Below, one piece after another: positions 57,556-64,000 of a DNA stretch of 64,000 bases. The stretch lies in contig JBDKRG010000052.1 of NCBI GenBank assembly GCA_039683515.1, positions 1 to 64,000 on the forward strand, read 5' to 3'. A program made the position numbers and the translations under genes. This DNA comes from JAJFUE01 sp039683515. Its GTDB lineage: Bacteria > Sumerlaeota > Sumerlaeia > MVZB01. Each line of letters opens with the position of its first letter. The stretch's first letter is position 1. The notes beneath the pieces are model-generated. The model saw only the letters and a program-made list of their open reading frames with translations, made no database searches and had not been told where the DNA came from.

Positions 57556-57618
57556 CCGACCGATTTCGAATTTGAAGTTTTGAATTTGTTTCGAATTTAG
57601 AATTTCGAATTTCGGATT
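57556..57618. repeat. AT-rich TTCGAATTT-type repeat between two genes
   Basis: Several TTCGAATTT/GAATTTGAAG units in tandem and inverted order lie between the 189-aa gene and the HExxH gene; no gene. Confidence 0.65.
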
Positions 57619-57635
57619 TCCCACCGGAGGTTGCC

Positions 57636-58118
57636 ATGGATCTTCTCTCCGCGCTCCCGTCGCTCCTGCCGCAGGCCTGCAAGTGGGCCGAGCATCATTC
57701 GGCGCACATCGAGCGCTTCGGCGAGAGGCTCGCCCCGCGCGGCCTCGAGATGGCCCGCCGCGTCGGTGTCCTCGACCCCGAGCGCGTCCGGATCTGCTTC
57801 GTCCCGGAGATCCCCCGGCCCGACGACCCGGCCCTGAGCGAGGCGTGCGAAGCCTCCGGCATGCTCGGCCCCGAGACGCTCGGCCTGACGCTGTTTTACG
57901 GCATTTACATGAACACCGGCTGCCGCCACGAGGAGCGCATGCTCGTCCACGAGCTGCGCCACGTGGCGCAGTACGAGATGTTCGGCTCGATCCCCGAATA
58001 CCTGGCCGTCTACCTGCCGCAGATCGTCCAGCACGGCTACCTCGCCTCGCCGTTCGAGCAGGACGCCGCCGCCGCCGAAATGGTGATTATCAACAACTCT
58101 GATTTGACTTTTCAATAA
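57636..58118 (+). CDS. HExxH putative metallopeptidase with insertion-altered C-terminus, 160 aa
   Basis: A compact domain whose centre reads MLVHELRHVAQYEMFG. HELRH (near residue 105) is an HExxH zinc motif and the downstream FEQDA could supply a third ligand, as in gluzincins. No signal peptide was seen. The last 12 residues (VIINNSDLTFQ region) and the stop are encoded by an AT-rich insertion that begins at about 58085. Joining across its 10-bp direct repeats would instead end the protein ...AEMVMFLLN followed by TAA. The natural substrate is unknown. The start is supported by ACCGGAGG upstream of ATG 57636. Confidence 0.78.
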   Translation: MDLLSALPSLLPQACKWAEHHSAHIERFGERLAPRGLEMARRVGVLDPERVRICFVPEIPRPDDPALSEACEASGMLGPETLGLTLFYGIYMNTGCRHEERMLVHELRHVAQYEMFGSIPEYLAVYLPQIVQHGYLASPFEQDAAAAEMVIINNSDLTFQ

Positions 58119-59481
58119 TTTAGTGAGATGTTTTTTTTGGTTATTGCTGCATTTGAAAATTTTTTGCAGGCTAAACGAAATGAAAACAAGCGACGTTTTT
58201 GGAATCACACCACAAGTCCGTGAGTATTCATATATCGACCGAGGCAACTTAGATGAAACAATGAATACAATTTTGGGTCGTACAACGCATATTGCAGTAA
58301 GAGGTCCATCCAAATGCGGCAAGTCTTGGTTGCGCCAAAGAGTCCTTAAGGACCCTATCGTGGTACAGTGCCGTCTAAGAAAACCATATACGGATATATA
58401 TATTGACGCACTTTCACAATTAGGCATTACTGTTCGGATCAAAGATATTAAGCAAGGAAAATTCCATGCAAATATTTCAGCAAGTGGTGAAGCAGGAGCG
58501 GCTTTACTAGCAAAAGCTGGTTTCTCAGCGTCACTTGGCAGAGAAAGTGCGACAACAACAGAGGAACGAGCCATCGGGCATGATATTCAAGATCTACATT
58601 ATATCGCTGAAATAATCAAAGCGTCAGAACGCAAACTTGTTGTTGAAGATTTCCATTACATGTCCACGGAAGATCGGCGCAATTTCGCGTTCGATTTAAA
58701 AGCTCTTTGGGATTACAACGTATTCGTCGTAATTATTGGTGTATGGACTGATACGAATTTACTACTTTATCTAAATCCCGATCTAACAGGGCGCGTAACC
58801 GAAATTAAGATTGATTGGAATAACGACGACCTAACACTAATTCTCACCAAAGGTGGATCCTCTCTTCATATTGATTTCGATCCGAAAGTAAAATGTAAGC
58901 TTGTTGATATGTCTTATTCTAACGCTGGTCTCCTTCAGCAACTAGCTCTTTTAACCCTTGACGATGCCAAAATTTTTGATGCATCTTTTATTCACAGAAA
59001 GAAAGTGGATTCTGGTGAACACGTCGATGCTGCAGGCATGATGTATGCAGAACAATTGAATACTGTTTATCAACAATTTGCCAAACGGGTCGCAGCTGGG
59101 ATGAGAACTCGTAAAAACTCCACGGGTATTTATGCTCATGCAATGGCTGTAATGATGGAGGCCTCGGACGAAGAACTGATAAAAGGGCTTCATGCACGCA
59201 CCATTTTTGAGAGAGCCACCATTAGACAAAGCAGAATTCAATACAGCAACTTAAAAGCAATTCTCGAAAAACTTCAGGAACTTCAGACTGATGAGCATGG
59301 CCGAGGTTTGATTTTGGGATACAGTCCTGCTATTGAAGAAGTGACCATTGTTGACAGGCAACTCTTATTATACAGACGATTCGCAACTGTTAAGTGGCCA
59401 TGGGAGGAATTAATCGACGAAGCAGATGCATCCGGTGGCCAAATTGATCCGGACTAATAGGGTGTATTATTCCGAAATGGT
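58075..59481. mobile_element. AT-rich one-gene insertion flanked by 10-bp direct repeats
   Basis: CCGAAATGGT occurs at 58075-58084 and 59472-59481, exactly where base composition switches from GC-rich host DNA to AT-rich DNA and back. Between them is a single P-loop ATPase gene with its own leader, and no transposase or integrase. The left repeat lies in the 3' end of the HExxH gene. Deleting one repeat plus the interior would give a clean continuous reading frame and stop codon. The mechanism of entry is unknown. Confidence 0.7.
58180..59457 (+). CDS. STAND-like P-loop ATPase, possible defence gene, 425 aa
   Basis: A soluble ATPase with Walker A GPSKCGKSW (near residue 41) and Walker B KLVVEDFHYM (near residue 154), preceded by SYIDRGNLDETMNTILGRTTHI. 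The C-terminal half (about 230-425) is helical with no recognised effector. The N-terminal layout recalls bacterial ATPases found in defence islands, but this is from memory and no known system is identified. The gene is far more AT-rich than everything around it. Start 58180 (MKTSDVFGITPQV) has AGG 9 nt upstream; the frame is open from 58123. It is the only gene in the insertion at 58075-59481. Confidence 0.85.
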   Translation: MKTSDVFGITPQVREYSYIDRGNLDETMNTILGRTTHIAVRGPSKCGKSWLRQRVLKDPIVVQCRLRKPYTDIYIDALSQLGITVRIKDIKQGKFHANISASGEAGAALLAKAGFSASLGRESATTTEERAIGHDIQDLHYIAEIIKASERKLVVEDFHYMSTEDRRNFAFDLKALWDYNVFVVIIGVWTDTNLLLYLNPDLTGRVTEIKIDWNNDDLTLILTKGGSSLHIDFDPKVKCKLVDMSYSNAGLLQQLALLTLDDAKIFDASFIHRKKVDSGEHVDAAGMMYAEQLNTVYQQFAKRVAAGMRTRKNSTGIYAHAMAVMMEASDEELIKGLHARTIFERATIRQSRIQYSNLKAILEKLQELQTDEHGRGLILGYSPAIEEVTIVDRQLLLYRRFATVKWPWEELIDEADASGGQIDPD

Positions 59482-59502
59482 CATGTTTCTGTTAAACTAA
59501 TT

Positions 59503-59539
59503 CCCATCCAATGCAAAACGTATTGGATGGGGTGTTTTT
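59503..59539 (+). terminator. Terminator-like hairpin that also covers the ribosome site of the next gene
   Basis: A perfect 10-bp stem (59503-59512 with 59522-59531, CCCATCCAAT type) with a 9-nt loop is followed by GTGTTTTT and directly by the ATG at 59540. The right arm contains GGATGGGG, the only good ribosome site. It can act as terminator of the upstream gene, as an RBS-blocking structure, or both. Confidence 0.65.
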
Positions 59540-61765
59540 ATGATCCGTTGGCTTCCCTGGAAGTTCTTCGTGCGGTGGCTGGCGCGGCGGCATGCGTTCC
59601 AGGACCCGCTCGTGCTGCTCGGCTATCTCGACCGGTTCTCGCAGGAGTCGGAGGTCGCCCAGCCGATCGAGCTCCTGCGCGCGGGGGCGGCGTTTCACGC
59701 GCGCGGCCTCGTCAACTCCAAGGCGATCCAGCACAACCTCGACTGGATCTGGCCGCACTGGGTCGAGCGCCAGTTCGACCCGCTCGACCCGGCGTTCATC
59801 CCGCGCGCGTTCTCGATCACGCACATCAACCTGACGCACCGCAACTGGACGGCCGTCGGCCAGCCCGGCTGCCCGATGTTCCCGATCGTCGACCCGCGCG
59901 GCCTCGTCACGCCGGTCGAGGACGGCTGGTCGATCGACGCATGGGTGATCGGCGACGACGGCGAAAAGCTCTACCCCTCGCGCCTGGGCGACGTCGGGCA
60001 ACGACTCCTCCTCGACCCCAACCTGATGGTGCGCACGAAATGCGCGCACGGCGGCCTGGAGCTGAACGGCGACGTCAGCGTCGAGCCGCGCCCGGCGGGG
60101 CCGGTCTGCATCATGAGCCTCGAGGCGCGCGCCGAGCGCGGCGGCTGGCTCGCCCTGTCGCTGCGCCCGTTCAACCCCGAGGGGATCAGCTTCATCGACT
60201 CGATCCGGCTCACGACCGACCGCTCCGGCTGGTTCGTCAACGACGAGCACGTCGTCCGCTTCGACGCCAGGCCCGACCGCCACCGGTTCTCGCGCTACCA
60301 CGACGGCGACGTCAGCTTCGACCTGCTCGGCGAGGACCCGCGCGCCGAGATCGAGGACGACGTCGGCATGGCGACGGCCGCCGCGCTCTACCGGATCGAG
60401 CCCGGCAAGGATCGCCGTCTGAAAGCCGAAATCGAGCTGAGGCGGCATGCCGCCGGGGCAAAGGGCCGGCCCGCCGCCTGCGCCATCCCGACCGACGCCT
60501 GGCAACGCGCCCTCGAGGGCTCCTGCCGCCTCGAAATCCCCGACGAGACGATCCAGCGCCTGTGGGACACCGCCGTCCGCACGCTCGTCCTCCTCTCGCC
60601 GGGCGACGTCTACCCGGGCCCTTACACCTACAAGCGCTTCTGGTTCCGCGACGCGGTGTTCATCCTGAACGCCCTGGCGGCCGTCGGCCTGTTCGATCGC
60701 GTCCGGCGCACCCTCGACCGCTTCCCGGAGCGCCAGACGACGTTCGGCTACTTCCATTCGCAAAACGGCGAGTGGGACTCCAACGGCCAGGCGCTGTGGA
60801 TGTTCGCGCGCTACTGCGAGCTGGCCGGTGCCGCGCCGAATGAAGTATGGAAGAAATCGATCGTCGCCGGGGCGCGCTGGATCGCCCGCAAGCTGACGAG
60901 CCCGACGCTCGAGGCGCCGCACGCCGGCCTCATGCCGGCCGGGTTCAGCGCCGAGCACCTCGGCCCCAACGACTTCTATTACTGGGACGACTTCTGGTCG
61001 GCGGGGGGGCTGTTCGCGGCCGCGCGGCTGCTGAAAAAACACGGCGATGCCGAACACGCCGGCAAGATGATCGCCAAGGCCGAGGAGCTGATGCGTTCGA
61101 TCGACCGCAGCCTCGAGCTGCCACGCTCGCGCCTCGACCGGCCCGCCATCCCGGCCTCGCCGTACCGCCGGCTCGACGCCGGCGCCATCGGCTCGATCGC
61201 CGCCGGCTACCCGCTCCGGCTGTGGGCGCCGGACGACCCGCGCCTCATGGACACGATCGACTACCTGCTCGAGCGCTGCTTCCTCGACGGCGCGTTTTTC
61301 CAGGACATGATCCACTCCGGCTACAACGCCTACCTGACGCTCCAGGTCGGCCAAGTGCTCCTGCGCGCCGGCGACCCGCGCTTCCATGGCTGCATCGAAT
61401 CGATCGCGGGCCTGGCCTCCCCGACCGGCCAGTGGCCCGAGGCGATCCACCCGCGCACGCGCGGCGGGTGCATGGGCGACGGCCAGCACGCGTGGGCCGC
61501 CGCCGAGTGGATCATGATGCTGCGCAACTGCTTCGTGCGCGAGGAGGACGGCGGCCTGATCATCGGCTCGGGGATCGTCGACAAGTGGCTCGAGCCGGGC
61601 AAGCCGCTGCGCTTCGGCCCCGCCCCGACGCCGTGGGGCCCGATCACCGTCGCGATCGACCCCGCCCCCGAGGGGGTCCGCGTGAGCTGGGACGCCAAGT
61701 GGCGCGCCGCCGCCCCGAGGATCACGGTCAAGCTGCCAATCCAAAGATCCGTCCGAGCCGATTGA
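59540..61765 (+). CDS. Six-hairpin glycoside hydrolase-like protein, 741 aa
   Basis: An N-terminal beta-rich region (about 90-310) is followed by an (alpha/alpha)-barrel-like domain. That domain has RFWFRDAVFILNALAAVGLFD, WDSNGQALWMFARYCELAG, NDFYYWDDFWSAGGLFAAARL, GQWPEAIHPRTRGGCMGDGQHAWAAAEW with acidic residues in the expected loops, resembling glucoamylase/debranching-enzyme-type (GH15/GH63/GH133-like) catalytic domains. No signal peptide is seen, so it is probably cytoplasmic. Substrate unknown; an alpha-glucan or trehalose-like sugar is a guess. The hairpin at 59503-59531 may control its translation. Confidence 0.8.
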   Translation: MIRWLPWKFFVRWLARRHAFQDPLVLLGYLDRFSQESEVAQPIELLRAGAAFHARGLVNSKAIQHNLDWIWPHWVERQFDPLDPAFIPRAFSITHINLTHRNWTAVGQPGCPMFPIVDPRGLVTPVEDGWSIDAWVIGDDGEKLYPSRLGDVGQRLLLDPNLMVRTKCAHGGLELNGDVSVEPRPAGPVCIMSLEARAERGGWLALSLRPFNPEGISFIDSIRLTTDRSGWFVNDEHVVRFDARPDRHRFSRYHDGDVSFDLLGEDPRAEIEDDVGMATAAALYRIEPGKDRRLKAEIELRRHAAGAKGRPAACAIPTDAWQRALEGSCRLEIPDETIQRLWDTAVRTLVLLSPGDVYPGPYTYKRFWFRDAVFILNALAAVGLFDRVRRTLDRFPERQTTFGYFHSQNGEWDSNGQALWMFARYCELAGAAPNEVWKKSIVAGARWIARKLTSPTLEAPHAGLMPAGFSAEHLGPNDFYYWDDFWSAGGLFAAARLLKKHGDAEHAGKMIAKAEELMRSIDRSLELPRSRLDRPAIPASPYRRLDAGAIGSIAAGYPLRLWAPDDPRLMDTIDYLLERCFLDGAFFQDMIHSGYNAYLTLQVGQVLLRAGDPRFHGCIESIAGLASPTGQWPEAIHPRTRGGCMGDGQHAWAAAEWIMMLRNCFVREEDGGLIIGSGIVDKWLEPGKPLRFGPAPTPWGPITVAIDPAPEGVRVSWDAKWRAAAPRITVKLPIQRSVRAD

Positions 61766-61922
61766 TCACAAATACAATGCGCATGGCGCGTTTTTGCGCC
61801 GCACGCTAAAATAGGCTCTATGGAAGAATATGTGGGTGAGGTGCTCAAGCAAAAAGGCGTTCACGCAAAATCGCAAAAGAGCAAAAGGCGCAAAAAACCT
61901 CGTTTCTTAAAAATCGGAATTG

Positions 61923-61999
61923 AACCGCCAAGACGCCAAGTGCGCCAAGAACAAGCATGATATATTTCAGGTCTTGGCGATCTTGGCGTCTTGGCGGTT
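61923..61999. repeat. Long inverted repeat between two plus-strand genes
   Basis: Left arm from 61923 and right arm to 61999 share 18 perfectly paired bases (AACCGCCAAGACGCCAAG type) and, past a 2-nt mismatch, another 8 (CGCCAAGA with TCTTGGCG). The remaining 61766-62249 gap also carries GCAAAAGAGCAAAAGGCGC and ATCCGC-type repeats; I see no gene there. Confidence 0.85.
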
Positions 62000-62249
62000 A
62001 AAAAATGATCCGCGCAAATCCGCCCGATCCGCGTCATCCGCGTTCCATGAGCTTGCGTTCATCCGGCGACGTCCTGCTCGGTATGGGCTCAATGCATGAT
62101 TCAGGACCCACAAATCTTTCAAAGAACCCTAAAATGAAAACGATGGGATTGAGGGCCGCTCCGTGCCGATACAATCTCCTTCCCGCCGCCCCCGTTCCCA
62201 AGTACAATGAACCCATCGAACTCCGGCGATTGACGATTCGGGACCCGCG

Positions 62250-64000
62250 ATGATCTATCGATTCGAAGTTTTCGCCCGCAAATTGCGGCGGCGGATGAGC
62301 CGCAGCGAGTGGCTCTCGCGCTGGCTCAAACTGCCGCGCAGCGAGGGCTCCCCCACCCGGCCGGGCCTCGTGCTGATCCAGATCGACGGCCTGAGCCGCT
62401 ACCAGCTCCTGCGCGCGATCCGCAAGCGCCGCATGCCGTTCCTTCACCACCTGATGCGCCGCGAGGGCTACGACCTGCAGCGTGTGTTCAGCGGCGTCCC
62501 GTCCAACACGCCGTCGGTGCAGGGCGAGCTTTTCTACGGCGTGCGCCAGGCCGCCCCCGGCTTCAGCTACTACGACCGCACGCACGGCAACCTCGTCCGC
62601 ATGTACGACAACGGCGCGGCCGCGGCGATCGAGGAGCGGCTCGCGGCGCAAGGCCAGGCGCTGCTCGCCGAAGGGACCGCCTACGGCGACGTCTACACCG
62701 GCGGCGCCGAGCAGGCGCTGTTCTGCTTCGCGCGCCTCGGCCTGAACGACTACCTCGCCGGCGCCAAGCCGCTGGCCCTGCCGGCCATGTTCGTCGCCAA
62801 CTTCTTCGCGATCGTGCGCCTGCTCGCCAACGTCGCGATCGAGTTCGTTCTCGCCATTATCGACTTCATCCGCGGGATCGCGGCGGGCCAGAGCATCGGC
62901 CACGAGTTCCGCTTCATCCCGTTCCGCGTCGGCATCACCAGCCTCATGCGCGACCTCATCACGATGTGCGCCAAGATCGACATCACGCGCGGCGTCCCCG
63001 TCATCCACCTCAACTTCCTCGGCTACGACGAGCAGGCGCACCGCCGCGGCCCGGATTCGGCCTTCGCGCACTGGACGCTCAAGGGGATCGACACCGCGAT
63101 CCGCCACATCTGGCACGCCGCCAGGAACGCCTCGCGCCGCGACTACGACGTCTGGGTCTACTCCGACCACGGCCAGGAGGGGACGATCCCGTTCCCGGTC
63201 GAGACCGGCCGCACGATCGAGGAAGCCGTCGCCGAGGTGTTCGGCAACTTCGACCTGTTCGACCGCGAGGACCGCCAGCGCAACCGGCGCGGCATCCAGA
63301 ACCGCCGCATCGCGCTGTTCGGCGGCCGGCTCTCGCGCCGCGGCGACGAGGAGTGGGAAGAGGCATCGCGCCGCTCGCTCGCCGACGGCGTCCGCGTCAC
63401 CGCCATGGGCCCGCTCGGCCACATCTACCTGCCCGAGCCGCTCGACGATCCCGACGAACAGGACCGCGCCGCCGTGGCGCTGGTGCGCGTCGGCAAGATC
63501 CCGATCGTCATGGCGACCGACGGCTCCGGCCACGCCCGCGCGTGGAACGAATCGGGCCGCTGGCGGCTGCCCGAGCAGGCCGCCGAGGTCCTGGGCGAAA
63601 ATCACCCGTACCTGGCCGAGGCCGCGCGCGACCTCGTCTCGCTGTGCAACCACCCCAACGCCGGCGATTTCGTGATCTCGGGCTGGCGCGTCCATCGCCG
63701 CCCGATGAGCTTCCCGATCGAAAACGGCGCCCACGCCGGCCCCGGCAGCCGCGAGACCGACGCGTTCGCGATCGTGCCCGGCGACGCGCCGATTCCCGAC
63801 CGCAAGAAAGCGTACCTGCGGCCGGCGGACCTGCGCCAGATGGTCCTCAACCGGCTTGGCCGGGCCCAAATGAAGCCCCGGCCGCCCGCCACGCGCACGC
63901 GCCCGGCGGGCACGCTGCGCGTGATGACCTACAACATCCACAGCTGCATCGGCATGGACGGCAAGATCGCCCCCGAGCGCGCGGCCCGCATCATCGGCCA
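62250..64000 (+). CDS. Phosphodiesterase / EEP-nuclease fusion protein (3' end outside the window)
   Basis: The frame starts at ATG 62250 (MIYRFEVFARKLRRR) and stays open to the right edge, 583 codons so far. The first ~530 residues are an alkaline-phosphatase-superfamily phosphodiesterase: PGLVLIQIDGLSRYQLLRA with the metal site and FSGVPSNTPSVQGELFYGV with the nucleophile Thr/Ser. LGYDEQAHRRGPDS and YSDHGQEG provide the metal-binding Asp and His, and HAGPG lies further on. A short amphipathic/membrane stretch occurs near residue 180. The end, TLRVMTYNIHSCIGMDGKI, is the start of an endonuclease/exonuclease/phosphatase domain. A lipid- or nucleotide-directed diesterase is inferred. Confidence 0.82.
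   Translation, partial: MIYRFEVFARKLRRRMSRSEWLSRWLKLPRSEGSPTRPGLVLIQIDGLSRYQLLRAIRKRRMPFLHHLMRREGYDLQRVFSGVPSNTPSVQGELFYGVRQAAPGFSYYDRTHGNLVRMYDNGAAAAIEERLAAQGQALLAEGTAYGDVYTGGAEQALFCFARLGLNDYLAGAKPLALPAMFVANFFAIVRLLANVAIEFVLAIIDFIRGIAAGQSIGHEFRFIPFRVGITSLMRDLITMCAKIDITRGVPVIHLNFLGYDEQAHRRGPDSAFAHWTLKGIDTAIRHIWHAARNASRRDYDVWVYSDHGQEGTIPFPVETGRTIEEAVAEVFGNFDLFDREDRQRNRRGIQNRRIALFGGRLSRRGDEEWEEASRRSLADGVRVTAMGPLGHIYLPEPLDDPDEQDRAAVALVRVGKIPIVMATDGSGHARAWNESGRWRLPEQAAEVLGENHPYLAEAARDLVSLCNHPNAGDFVISGWRVHRRPMSFPIENGAHAGPGSRETDAFAIVPGDAPIPDRKKAYLRPADLRQMVLNRLGRAQMKPRPPATRTRPAGTLRVMTYNIHSCIGMDGKIAPERAARIIG

Noticed and set aside
58123..58179. Upstream extension of the ATPase to 58123
   Set aside because: It adds a hydrophobic run (CFFWLLLHLKIF) that does not look like a true signal peptide for an ATPase, while ATG 58180 has a ribosome-site-like AGG and a more protein-like start.

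Overview
This window comes from a GC-rich Gram-negative bacterium. An LpxI-type lipid A enzyme and many exported proteins point to an outer membrane, and a complete pyruvate:ferredoxin oxidoreductase suggests anaerobic or fermentative heterotrophy. The mix of giant beta-helix and beta-propeller surface proteins, InlB-like B repeats, DUF3300, MASE3 kinases and many short palindromic intergenic repeats resembles uncultured PVC-like or Lentisphaerota/Sumerlaeota-like genomes. That placement is an impression from memory of such genomes and is not proven here. No rRNA, tRNA or CRISPR array was seen.

Layout. 1-15.5 kb: four very large secreted or surface proteins on the minus strand, the last three each followed by its own strong terminator (the end of the first lies outside the window). 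Two are beta-helix/InlB-repeat proteins with near-identical segments; two are beta-propeller proteins with 21 and 14 blades. 15.5-17.6 kb: a KDG kinase/KDPG aldolase operon. 17.7-20.3 kb: an AlgJ/AlgI-like polysaccharide O-acetylation pair. 20.4-25.3 kb: a DNA photolyase with palindromes embedded in its coding sequence, and a polymorphic beta-helix protein. 25.5-29.7 kb: DedA, Ppx/GppA phosphatase, endonuclease IV, a PLDc_N-TPR protein and a DUF2089 regulator/membrane protein pair. 29.8-38.1 kb: an MrfA-like helicase with an in-frame repeat insertion, an NtrC-type regulator, a TPR-like exported protein, a PBP4-family protein that has lost its catalytic residues, and PanD. 38.3-38.9 kb: a VapBC-type module with a frameshifted toxin. 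38.9-49.6 kb: M20 peptidase, LpxI, a PAS-rich hybrid kinase, DUF3300 protein, transaldolase, a dihydroorotate dehydrogenase-like protein and a broken nucleotidyltransferase pair. 49.7-56.8 kb: NifJ and two MASE3 histidine kinases. 56.9-64 kb: an unknown protein, an HExxH protein, an AT-rich one-gene insertion encoding a P-loop ATPase, a glycoside hydrolase-like protein and the start of a phosphodiesterase/EEP-nuclease fusion.

The central carbon genes fit together: the KDG/KDPG genes feed pyruvate and triose phosphate to NifJ, and transaldolase links to the pentose phosphates. Together with the surface proteins and the O-acetylation pair this suggests a lifestyle on polysaccharides.

Two signals stand out. 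The first is the AT-rich ATPase gene at about 58.08-59.48 kb, which is bounded by 10-bp direct repeats and has altered the 3' end of its host gene. The second is the way short palindromic repeats have invaded genes, supplying stop codons and in-frame coding segments.
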